The notes below the pieces were generated by a model. The model did not search any database and was not told the origin of the DNA. It saw only the letters and a list, made by a program, of their open reading frames with translations. Positions 54,238 through 61,713 of a stretch of DNA of 64,000 bases are shown piece by piece (position 1 is the stretch's first letter; each line of letters starts with the position of its first letter). The DNA lies in the NCBI RefSeq assembly GCF_011290365.1, contig NZ_CP049786.1:3720001-3784000 (forward strand), given 5' to 3'. The stretch comes from Leclercia sp. 29361 (GTDB lineage: Bacteria; Pseudomonadota; Gammaproteobacteria; Enterobacterales; Enterobacteriaceae). Position numbers and translations under genes: made by a program.

Positions 54238-54798
54238 ATGAACAAAATAGCTCTGGCGGTATGCGTTGCGACGAGTCTGGCAAGTGGCGCTGCTCTGGCG
54301 GATAATCACACCGTTTCTGTGGGTTATGCGCAGAGTAATGTTGAAGACTTTAAAAATATCCGCGGCGTGAACGTTCAGTATCGCTATGAGTGGGATTCCC
54401 CGGTCAGCCTGATGGGCTCCTTCACCTATATGAGCGGTGATGAAGACGAGCATTATTATCTCTTCTCTGACTCCGTTAAAAACCACATCGAAGTAAAATA
54501 TTACTCCCTGATGGCAGGCCCGGCATATCGCCTGAATGATTTCGTTTCCCTGTATGCGCTGGGCGGTGTTGCTCGCGTGAAAGCTGACGGCCACACCACC
54601 TGGGTAAACGGCGGCGACAACTATACTCAGCGCGACGGTATCTCTGATAAATCCACCTCGTTCGCCTACGGCGCGGGCGTGCAGTTTAACCCAACCCCTG
54701 AGCTGGCGATCCACGTTGGTTACGAAGGTACCACTGCTGACCTGGGTGACGATTACGGGATCGACGGCTGGAATGTGGGCGTAGGTTATCGCTTCTGA
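54238..54798 (+). CDS. Ail/Lom/OmpX-family outer membrane protein
   Basis: 186 residues. Signal peptide 1-21 (GAALA), then an eight-stranded barrel with alternating strands (HTVSVGYAQSNVEDFKNIRG; YYSLMAGPAYRLNDFVSLYAL) and the C-terminal VGYRF with terminal Phe. Family members give adhesion and serum resistance (Ail) or are phage lysogenic conversion proteins (Lom). AAGGA lies upstream. It follows the AT-rich CDI array but has normal composition itself. Confidence 0.9.
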   Translation: MNKIALAVCVATSLASGAALADNHTVSVGYAQSNVEDFKNIRGVNVQYRYEWDSPVSLMGSFTYMSGDEDEHYYLFSDSVKNHIEVKYYSLMAGPAYRLNDFVSLYALGGVARVKADGHTTWVNGGDNYTQRDGISDKSTSFAYGAGVQFNPTPELAIHVGYEGTTADLGDDYGIDGWNVGVGYRF

Positions 54799-54834
54799 CC
54801 CTCACCCTAACCCTCTCCCTGAAAGGGAGAGGGG
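54799..54834. repeat. Dispersed intergenic hairpin repeat, copy 4
   Basis: CCCTCACCCTAA followed by a 10-bp stem CCCTCTCCCT/AGGGAGAGGG with a 3-nt loop, beginning at the stop of the Ail-type gene. It may be the gene's transcription end. Confidence 0.82.
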
Positions 54835-54842
54835 ACAGTATT

Positions 54843-54872
54843 GTAGGCCCGGCAAGCGCAGCGCCGCCGGGC
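54843..54872. repeat. REP unit identical to that at 33505
   Basis: GTAGGCCCGGCAAGCGCAGC continuing to GCCGCCGGGC; 33 bases identical to the copy after the oxidase genes. Confidence 0.85.
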
Positions 54873-54884
54873 GTTACAGGCCGC

Positions 54885-55766
54885 CTATTCCCCGGCCTGC
54901 ATAATATGGGCGATAAACTGGGTTAACTTCGGTAAAGGACGTAAGTCCTGCCGCCACAAAAGATGCACCGGTCGGGGTTGTGGTGTGTAACCTTCCAAAA
55001 CACGTATCAGCCGACCACTCGCCAGCTCGTCCGCCACCAGCACCTCCGGTTGTAACAGCAGTCCCGCGCCGGCAATCGCCGCCATCCGCAGCCCGTACCC
55101 GTCATTACAGCGCAAAATCGCATCGCGCTTCCAGCGCACCTCCCCTTCCACGCCCGGCAGCCGCCACTCGTTGCGCGCCGTCCAGACGGTGTGGGACAGA
55201 CAGAGGTGATCCACCAGGTCGTCCGGCGTTTGCGGTATGCCGTGGCGGGCTAAATAGTCCGGGGCGGCGCAGATCACCATCCGGTACGGGCAGAGATATT
55301 TCGCCACCAGATCCTCGGCGTGGATGTCGCCAATGCGGATTGCCAGGTCCACCCCCTCCTCCACCAGATCGACCATCCGGTTGGTGAGATCCAGCTCAAC
55401 GCGTACCTCCGGGAAACGCTGCAGAAAGGTGGCGGTCAGCGGGGCGATCACGCAGCCGCCGAACGAGGTGGGCGCGGTTACCCGTAGCGTGCCCGCGGGG
55501 GCGGTACGTAATCGCTCCACCGAACGTTCGGCGATAGCCACCTGCTCGATGACCCGCTTTGCCTCTTCAAACCAGACCCGCCCGGCGTCGGTCAGGCTCT
55601 GGCGGCGGGTATTGCGCTCCAGCAACCGGGTGCCCAGCTGCGTTTCCAGCTGCGCGATGTACTTCCCGACCATCACCGCCGACATCTCCAGCCGCGCGGC
55701 GGCACCGGTAAAGCTGCCGCACTCTACCACCGCGATAAAGGTCTCCATGCCGCGAAACTTATCCAT
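54885..55766 (-). CDS. LysR-family transcriptional regulator
   Basis: 293 residues. LysR HTH (~5-62: FIAVVECGSFTGAAARLEMS and VGKYIAQLETQLGTRLLERN), then an effector domain of the CrgA/AaeR-like group. It is divergent from a short SDR gene with 97 bases between starts, including a GTTAG-N7-CTAAC box. It probably controls that SDR. The inducer is unknown. Confidence 0.9.
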   Translation of the reverse strand: MDKFRGMETFIAVVECGSFTGAAARLEMSAVMVGKYIAQLETQLGTRLLERNTRRQSLTDAGRVWFEEAKRVIEQVAIAERSVERLRTAPAGTLRVTAPTSFGGCVIAPLTATFLQRFPEVRVELDLTNRMVDLVEEGVDLAIRIGDIHAEDLVAKYLCPYRMVICAAPDYLARHGIPQTPDDLVDHLCLSHTVWTARNEWRLPGVEGEVRWKRDAILRCNDGYGLRMAAIAGAGLLLQPEVLVADELASGRLIRVLEGYTPQPRPVHLLWRQDLRPLPKLTQFIAHIMQAGE

Positions 55767-55780
55767 ATTGCAAACCTCTG

Positions 55781-55797
55781 GTTAGTAATGATCTAAC
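55781..55797. promoter_or_regulatory. LysR-type box between regulator and SDR gene
   Basis: GTTAG-N7-CTAAC inverted repeat, containing the T-N11-A LysR pattern, 15 bases upstream of the regulator start. Confidence 0.5.
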
Positions 55798-55863
55798 TTT
55801 AGCCCAGTTTATCCCGCCTTCGGTTTATTAAACAATCAGGGCTCACAACAGAAGGAGTCGGCT

Positions 55864-56466
55864 ATGAAAATCGTCATTATTGGTGCCAGCGGTACGGTCG
55901 GTCAGGCCGTCACAGAAGAACTGAGTCATCGTCATGAGGTCATTCGCGTGGGTCGCACGAAAGGCGATCATCAGGTGGATATCACCTCGCAGGCCAGCGT
56001 CCAGGCGCTGTTCGAGAAGATCGGCCCGGTGGATGCGATTGTCTCCGCCAGCGGTGGGCTGCACTTTGGCCCGCTCGCCACCATGACCGACAGCGAGTTC
56101 AATCAGGGACTGCAGGACAAACTGCTGGGCCAGGTGCGGCTGGCGCTGACCGGGCAGCACTATTTGAACGAAGGCGGGTCGATTACCTTGATCAGCGGGA
56201 TTGTCGCCCACGAGCCGATTGCCCAGGGGGTGAATGCCACCACGGTGAACGTCGCGCTGGAGGGCTTTGTCCGCGCGGCGGCGTGCGAGCTGCCGCGTGG
56301 GATCCGCATCAACCTGATTAGCCCGACGGTGCTCACCGAATCCGCCGAAGCCTATGACGGTTTCTTCCCGGGCTTTGCAAGCGTGCCCGCCGCGACGGTG
56401 GCCCAGGCCTATCGCCGCAGCGTGGAAGGGGTCCAGAGCGGACGGGTGTATAAGGTGGGTTACTGA
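55864..56466 (+). CDS. Short SDR-like oxidoreductase lacking the usual catalytic motif
   Basis: 200 residues. The N-terminal NAD(P) motif GASGTVGQAVTEEL is clear and VSASGG replaces the NNAG motif. The usual Tyr-x3-Lys is not visible: the equivalent segment reads GVNATTVNVALEGF. It ends SGRVYKVGY. This short SDR branch is common in bacteria, with unknown substrates. AGGAG lies upstream of the ATG. Divergent LysR control is likely. Confidence 0.83.
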   Translation: MKIVIIGASGTVGQAVTEELSHRHEVIRVGRTKGDHQVDITSQASVQALFEKIGPVDAIVSASGGLHFGPLATMTDSEFNQGLQDKLLGQVRLALTGQHYLNEGGSITLISGIVAHEPIAQGVNATTVNVALEGFVRAAACELPRGIRINLISPTVLTESAEAYDGFFPGFASVPAATVAQAYRRSVEGVQSGRVYKVGY

Positions 56467-56473
56467 TGATCTT

Positions 56474-56496
56474 CGGGGCGAGACAGCCTCGCCCCG
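56474..56496. terminator. Hairpin between convergent SDR and transketolase genes
   Basis: A 9-bp stem CGGGGCGAG/CTCGCCCCG with a 5-nt loop; no T-run. It could serve both strands. Confidence 0.6.
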
Positions 56497-56503
56497 GTTA
56501 AGG

Positions 56504-57502
56504 TCAGAGTCGGCGGCGGATTTTTTCCACCATCGCCGCGGTGGAAATCCCGTAACGGTCATGCAGGGTCGGCAGCGCCCCGGCATCAAGGAAGGCGTCC
56601 GGCAGCGCGACGGTGTCAAAATCGACATGCACCCGGTTGCGCATCAGCAACGAGGCCACCGCCTCACACAGGCCGCCGACGCTGCTGTGGTTTTCCGCCA
56701 CCACCACCAGCCTGCCCGGCTTCGCCGCCTGCGCCAGAATGGTCTCCTCATCCAGCGGCTTGATGGTCGGCGAGTGCAGCACCGCCACGCTGACGTTGTC
56801 CTTATGCAGCTGTTTTGCCGCCTCCAGCGCCCGCATAGTCATGATCCCCGAGGCGATAATCAGCACGTCGCTCCCCTCTTCCAGCAGTGCGGCTTTGCCG
56901 ATCGCAAACTGGTAGTTGTACTGGTCCAGCACCACCGGCACCTTGCCGCGCAGCAGGCGCATATAGACCGGGCCATTGTGCGCCGCAATAGCGGGCACCG
57001 CCTGCTCGGTATCAATGGCATCACAGGGGTCGATGATGGTCATGCCCGGAATGCCGCGCATGATGGCGATATCCTCCGTCGCCTGATGGCTCGGGCCGTA
57101 ACCGGTGGTCAGCCCCGGCAGCGCCGCGCAGATCTTCACGTTGAGATGCTCTTCAGCAATCACCTGATGCATAAAGTCATAGGCACGGCGGGTGGCAAAC
57201 ACCGCATAGGTGGTGGCGAAGGGAATAAAGCCCTCTTTTGCCATCCCCCCTGCGGCCCCCATTAACAGCTGTTCCGCCATTCCCATCTGGTAGAAGCGCT
57301 CCGGGTAAGCCCCGGCAAAGATATGCAGATCGGTGTATTTCGACAGATCCGCCGACATGCCGACGATCTCCGGGCGCTGCTCCGCCAGCTTCACCAGCGC
57401 GTGGCCGAACGGCGCGGCGCGGGTCTCCTGCCCTTCGTCGGCAATAGAGGCGATCATGGCCGAAGTGGTTAAACGCGGTTTTTTCTCGCTGGTCTGGCTC
57501 AT
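56504..57502 (-). CDS. Transketolase C-terminal subunit
   Basis: 332 residues with the transketolase pyrimidine-binding and C-terminal domains: FGHALVKLAEQRPEIVGMSADL, GMAEQLLMGAAGGMAKEGFIPF, then LVVVAENHSSVGGL. ATG at 57502 overlaps the N-subunit stop (TAATG). The two halves make a split transketolase that moves two-carbon ketol units using thiamine diphosphate. Together with the SDR and MFS genes it should serve uptake and use of an uncommon sugar or sugar acid. Confidence 0.9.
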   Translation of the reverse strand: MSQTSEKKPRLTTSAMIASIADEGQETRAAPFGHALVKLAEQRPEIVGMSADLSKYTDLHIFAGAYPERFYQMGMAEQLLMGAAGGMAKEGFIPFATTYAVFATRRAYDFMHQVIAEEHLNVKICAALPGLTTGYGPSHQATEDIAIMRGIPGMTIIDPCDAIDTEQAVPAIAAHNGPVYMRLLRGKVPVVLDQYNYQFAIGKAALLEEGSDVLIIASGIMTMRALEAAKQLHKDNVSVAVLHSPTIKPLDEETILAQAAKPGRLVVVAENHSSVGGLCEAVASLLMRNRVHVDFDTVALPDAFLDAGALPTLHDRYGISTAAMVEKIRRRL

Positions 57503-58347
57503 TACTGCACTCCTTCCGGTTTGTTCGCGTCCAGTACCGCGAGCGCTTTTTGCCACTCGTCAGCATCCACGCGGATAAAATGGTTCTTGTCGCGCTGCTC
57601 AAGGAAGGGCACGCCCTTACCCATCAGGGTGTCGCAGAGGATGACCCGCGGCTGGTTCTCCGGGTAGCGCTTCGCGTTATCAAACGCCGCCACCAGGGCC
57701 GGGACGTCATTACCGTTGACCCGCTGCACGTACCAGCCGAACGAGGTCCACTTATCTTCCAGCGGCTCAAAGCCAAGGATTTTGTGCGAGTTGCCGTCGG
57801 CCTGCTGGCGGTTGATATCCACCAGCACGATAAGGTTCGACAGGCCGTAATGGGCGGCAGACATCGCCGCCTCCCAGGTGGAGCCCTCGTCCAGCTCGCC
57901 GTCGGACATGGAGTTAATCACCCAGGCTGCGCTCTTCTTGTGCTTCAGCCCCAGGGCCATGCCCACGCCGATGCTTAAGCCCTGCCCCAGCGAGCCGCCG
58001 GAGATCTCCATGCCCGGGGTGTAGGTGGCCATGCCGGACATCGGCAGGCGGCTGTCGTCCGAGCCGTAGGTTTCCAGCTCCTCTTCAGGAATAATGCCCG
58101 CCTCGATCAGCGCCGCGTAACAGGCGATAGCGTAGTGCCCATGAGAGAGCAGAAAGCGGTCGCGCCCTTCCCACTCCGGCTCGTCAGGTTTGATAGCCAT
58201 GCCGTGGGCGAAGGCGGTGGCCAGCACGTCCGCATAGCCCAGCGCCTGGCCGATATAGCCCTGGCCCTGCACTTCTCCCATCCGCAACGCATAGCGGCGA
58301 ATGCGCCAGGCGGCAGCGGCGACCTGTTGTACTGTCGTATCAGTCAT
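57502..58347 (-). CDS. Transketolase N-terminal subunit
   Basis: 281 residues. The thiamine-diphosphate-binding domain shows SHGHYAIACYAAL, EISGGSLGQGLSIGVGMALG, then SDGELDEGSTWEAAMSAAHY (GDGE of the family reads SDGE here) and VDINRQQADG. It is coupled to the C-subunit. Split transketolases usually belong to catabolic operons and not to the pentose phosphate backbone. A 12-base gap separates it from the SDR gene upstream. Confidence 0.91.
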   Translation of the reverse strand: MTDTTVQQVAAAAWRIRRYALRMGEVQGQGYIGQALGYADVLATAFAHGMAIKPDEPEWEGRDRFLLSHGHYAIACYAALIEAGIIPEEELETYGSDDSRLPMSGMATYTPGMEISGGSLGQGLSIGVGMALGLKHKKSAAWVINSMSDGELDEGSTWEAAMSAAHYGLSNLIVLVDINRQQADGNSHKILGFEPLEDKWTSFGWYVQRVNGNDVPALVAAFDNAKRYPENQPRVILCDTLMGKGVPFLEQRDKNHFIRVDADEWQKALAVLDANKPEGVQ

Positions 58348-58359
58348 GATGATGTCTCC

Positions 58360-59109
58360 TCAGTGGATCAACATGCCGCCGTTCACGTCGAGCGTGATGC
58401 CGGTGGAGTAAGAAGCGAGATCGCTGCCCAGGAACAGCGCGGCACGGGCAATATCCTGCGCATCCCCAAGACGGTTAAGGGGAATGCCTGCCAGAATGGA
58501 CGTTTTCATCTCATCGGAGAGTTTGCCCGCGGTGATATCGGTCTGAATCAGACCCGGGGTGATGCAGTTCACGCGCACGTTATCCGGCCCCAGCTCGCGG
58601 GCCATGGCTTTGGCCAGCCCCAGCACGCCCGCTTTTGCCGCGCTGTAGTGCGGCCCGCCGAAGATGCCGCCGCCGCGCTGGGCCGACACCGAGGAGATGC
58701 AGACGATGCTGCCGGACTGCTGGGCGCGCATGGTAGGGATCACCGCCTGGGACATCAACAACGTGCCGCGCAGGCTCACGTCCAGCACCGCGTCATAGTT
58801 TTCACGCTTAATGTCCATCAGCCTGATGGGCTGGGTGATCCCGGCATTATTCACCAGAATATCAATACGCCCGTATTGACCCAGCACCTGCTCGATGGCG
58901 GCGTTAACCTGCTGTTCGTTGCTGACGTTTGCCGCCAGGCCCAGATGGGCTTCGCCGAGGCTCGCCGCCGCGGCCTTGCTGGCGTCAGCATCTAAATCAA
59001 TAATGACCACCTTCGCACCCTGTTCGGCATATAACCTGGCGGTGGCGAAACCCAACCCGCGTACAGAGGCCGCGCCGGTAATAACGGCGACTTTATCTTT
59101 CAGTAGCAT
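58360..59109 (-). CDS. FabG-type short-chain dehydrogenase of the transketolase operon
   Basis: 249 residues. NAD(P) motif TGAASVRGLGFATARLYAEQG, DLDAD acidic site favouring NAD, NNAG (ILVNNAGITQ), catalytic SSVSAQRG and YSAAKAGVLGLAKAM, and the end LDVNGGMLIH. A normal classical SDR with all catalytic residues. Likely oxidises or reduces a polyol or keto sugar before transketolase cleavage. The substrate is unknown. Confidence 0.91.
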   Translation of the reverse strand: MLLKDKVAVITGAASVRGLGFATARLYAEQGAKVVIIDLDADASKAAAASLGEAHLGLAANVSNEQQVNAAIEQVLGQYGRIDILVNNAGITQPIRLMDIKRENYDAVLDVSLRGTLLMSQAVIPTMRAQQSGSIVCISSVSAQRGGGIFGGPHYSAAKAGVLGLAKAMARELGPDNVRVNCITPGLIQTDITAGKLSDEMKTSILAGIPLNRLGDAQDIARAALFLGSDLASYSTGITLDVNGGMLIH

Positions 59110-59145
59110 ATATTTACTCCATGATCGTGAGGGGTGTTTATTTTA

Positions 59146-60477
59146 TTATTTCGGTTCTTCTAGCAAGAAAATCACCAATAATCCAATTGCCGCACAAATA
59201 CCGAAATAAATAAAGACAGAATTAAAACTTCCTGTTTTATCCAGCAGATAACCCGCCAGCATCGGTGAGACAAATCCGCCGAGATTGCCGCCGCTATTAA
59301 TAATCGACGCGGCAATGGGATAGGTTTTATTATCCGCAACGGCCATGCCATAAGCCGTAAAGGCGGGCCAGCCAATATTCAGACAGAGGCCAACAAAAAA
59401 GAGACCGATGCAGACCGCAACGGTGCTTTGCGGAATATTGAGCATAATGATCATCATCACCACGGTGCTGATGGCGGTAAACATCATGGTCGGCTTACGT
59501 CGGCGTCCCAGCAGCTTGTCCGAGACGTAGCCGCCGAAGATAGCCCCAATGAACCCACCGATGCACGGCATGCTGGCAACCAGGCCCATGCTCATGAAGG
59601 TAAAGCCTTTCTCTTTCACCAGATAGAGCGGGATCCAGGTGAGCAGGCCGTACAGGACGCTCACCATCATGAAGTAGGCCAGGCAGTCGCCGAGAATGTT
59701 CTTCGAGGTAAACAGCCCTTTTACCGTGCTGACCGGGGTGAGGTCGCGAACGCGGATCAGGCGGTCGAGCAAGTTAAACCGCGGTTCGATAACAATGTTT
59801 TCCCGTCGGGACACGGTCGTATCTTGCCCTTCAGAGATAATGTCCAGCTCGGCTTTGGAGACGAATGCGCTTTCACCGGGTTTGGTGCGCACCAGCAGAT
59901 ACCAGACCACAGCGATGACCAGCCCCGGGATGGCGAAGGAGAAAAAGACCCAGCGCCAGCCCCAGGTCATGGCGATCCACACCGCCAGGGGGGGAACAAA
60001 GATCGGCGCAAACATGGTGGCGGCGATATAGACCCCGGTCGCGGTGGCTTTCTCCTTCGGCGGGAACCAGTTGTTGATGGTCGAAGCGAGCCCAACCGGG
60101 CACGGCCCTTCCGTCAGCCCGAGGCCGAGGCGAATAAACTTCAGCCCCAGCACCGATGTTGCGGTACCCATCAGCCAGGTGAAGGCGGAGAAGCCAAAAA
60201 TGGAGAGGGCTACCATACCGCGGATGCCTTTTTTAGCGATAAAAAAGCCCGCCGGGATCTGGCTCAGCGCATAGCCCAGAAAAAACATACTGGCGATGGC
60301 ACCGGCCTCGAAATTATTAATATGGAACTCGTCGATGATAAAGGGAAGCACGGCCCCGATATTTGTTCTGTCAGCATAATTAATGGCATACACAATAAAT
60401 ATCAACGCCAGTACCACGAAGCGATAATTGGTTTTTTTAGTCGCTATGTAGGGGGTAGCTTGTTCTATACGAGACAT
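59146..60477 (-). CDS. MFS transporter, anion:cation symporter (ACS) type
   Basis: 443 residues, twelve helices, with ACS-family hallmarks: INYADRTNIGAVLPF in helix 1, GYALSQIPAGFFIAKKGIRG, then GLGLTEGPCPVGLASTINNWFP. ACS members (ExuT, GudP, DgoT) import hexuronates, glucarate or galactonate, so an acidic sugar substrate is plausible. First gene of the reverse operon; the promoter faces the LysR gene. Confidence 0.9.
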   Translation of the reverse strand: MSRIEQATPYIATKKTNYRFVVLALIFIVYAINYADRTNIGAVLPFIIDEFHINNFEAGAIASMFFLGYALSQIPAGFFIAKKGIRGMVALSIFGFSAFTWLMGTATSVLGLKFIRLGLGLTEGPCPVGLASTINNWFPPKEKATATGVYIAATMFAPIFVPPLAVWIAMTWGWRWVFFSFAIPGLVIAVVWYLLVRTKPGESAFVSKAELDIISEGQDTTVSRRENIVIEPRFNLLDRLIRVRDLTPVSTVKGLFTSKNILGDCLAYFMMVSVLYGLLTWIPLYLVKEKGFTFMSMGLVASMPCIGGFIGAIFGGYVSDKLLGRRRKPTMMFTAISTVVMMIIMLNIPQSTVAVCIGLFFVGLCLNIGWPAFTAYGMAVADNKTYPIAASIINSGGNLGGFVSPMLAGYLLDKTGSFNSVFIYFGICAAIGLLVIFLLEEPK

Positions 60478-60561
60478 GTTTTACCTCATTATTCGAACAA
60501 CGTGAGTCGTTTTAATTTCGCGTTCAACGTCAATATATCGGCTTAGGTTTGAAACACCATT

Positions 60562-60580
60562 CAATAAAACTCATTTATTG
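60562..60580. promoter_or_regulatory. Inverted-repeat operator in the MFS/LysR divergent region
   Basis: CAATAAA-N5-TTTATTG, a perfect 7-bp inverted repeat with internal T-N11-A spacing, midway between the MFS (reverse) and LysR (forward) starts. A good candidate regulator site. Confidence 0.65.
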
Positions 60581-60692
60581 CTGAGATAAATTTGATTCGC
60601 GATACAGCTCAAAAAAATAAGATCATCATGAAATTGCCCGCACCGCGGCTCAATGTTATGTTTTTTATCATTAAACACGAAAGGAGCAGATG

Positions 60693-61613
60693 ATGACCGC
60701 CCAGGATCGCCAGACGTTAGCACTGCCTTCGCTCAGAAATCTTCAGGCTTTTGTCGCGGTGGCCAACGCGCTGAGCATCCATCAGGCGGCCGAGCAGCTC
60801 AATGTCACCCCCTCTGCGGTGAGCCATCAAATCGCGTCGCTGGAATCGTGGATGGGTAAGAAGTTGTTCATTCGCAGCGGCAAGGGCGTTCAGCTCACCC
60901 CTACGGGCGAAAAATATCTGCGGGAAGTGTCAGCAGCACTGAGCGCCATCGGGCGTGCCACCGATCAGATTATTAAAGAGAAAGATAACGCCGTGCTGCG
61001 GGTCCACTCCTCTCCGACCTTCGGTTTATCCTGGCTATTGCGCCGCCTGGGTAAGTTCCGCACCGAATATCCTGATATCACCGTGAACCTGACCTGCTCG
61101 TATGAAAATTTGCAGTTCGCCCGGGATAACATTGACATCGATATTCGTCACGGCATTCCGGACTGGGACGCCTATCGGGTGATGACCATTAAAAACGATG
61201 CCCTGGTGGTGCTGGCCTCGCCGGACTATCTGCGGGAGCACCCCCTACAGGCACCGCAGGATCTGCTGTCGCAGGCGCTGATTTCGTCCACCAGCACGCT
61301 GGTGAACTGGGAGAAGTGGTTCGCGTGGCACAACATTGACAGGCCGTGGCTCAACTTCAGTCTGAGCTTCGACCGTTCCTATATGAGCTTTGAAGCTGCC
61401 CGCATGGGGCTGGGTTTTATTCTGGAAAGTAAAATGATGGCCACCGACCACCTGAACGACGGCTCGCTGGTGGAGGTTTTTCCCGACGAGCCGGGTATCG
61501 CCATTAACGCCCATCATCTGGTGATGCCGCACATGAACGAGCGCAGCTGGAAGATCCAGCGGTTTGTCGAGTGGATAGACCGGGAGCTGCGGTTGTCGGG
61601 GTATCACCTTTAA
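60693..61613 (+). CDS. GcvA-like LysR-family regulator
   Basis: 306 residues. HTH of the GcvA type: LPSLRNLQAFVAVANALSIH, QAAEQLNVTPSAVSHQIASLE, FIRSGKGVQLTPTGE. The effector domain runs ~95-295. ATG 60693 is six bases after AGGAG; the ATG one codon earlier is too close to it. Divergent from the MFS-SDR-transketolase operon, which it most likely regulates. Confidence 0.9.
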   Translation: MTAQDRQTLALPSLRNLQAFVAVANALSIHQAAEQLNVTPSAVSHQIASLESWMGKKLFIRSGKGVQLTPTGEKYLREVSAALSAIGRATDQIIKEKDNAVLRVHSSPTFGLSWLLRRLGKFRTEYPDITVNLTCSYENLQFARDNIDIDIRHGIPDWDAYRVMTIKNDALVVLASPDYLREHPLQAPQDLLSQALISSTSTLVNWEKWFAWHNIDRPWLNFSLSFDRSYMSFEAARMGLGFILESKMMATDHLNDGSLVEVFPDEPGIAINAHHLVMPHMNERSWKIQRFVEWIDRELRLSGYHL

Positions 61614-61634
61614 CGGACTACAATGCGGTCTGTT

Positions 61635-61667
61635 GCCCTCACCCCTCCCTCTCCCACAGGGAGAGGG
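61635..61667. repeat. Dispersed intergenic hairpin repeat, copy 5
   Basis: CCCTCACCCC then a 9-bp stem CCCTCTCCC/GGGAGAGGG with loop ACA, between convergent LysR and amidohydrolase genes. Confidence 0.8.
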
Positions 61668-61678
61668 CGCAAACACTA

Positions 61679-61704
61679 AAAACGGTAACTGGCGTTACCG
61701 TTTT
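61679..61704. terminator. Bidirectional rho-independent terminator
   Basis: An 11-bp perfect stem AAAACGGTAAC/GTTACCGTTTT with loop TGGC. T-rich on either strand, fitting convergent genes. Confidence 0.9.
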
Positions 61705-61713
61705 GCTTTTACC

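Noticed and set aside
57503..57556. Longer N-terminus for the transketolase C-subunit
   Set aside because: The 18 extra residues lie inside the N-subunit gene and lack family similarity; the ATG at 57502 forms the expected TAATG overlap.
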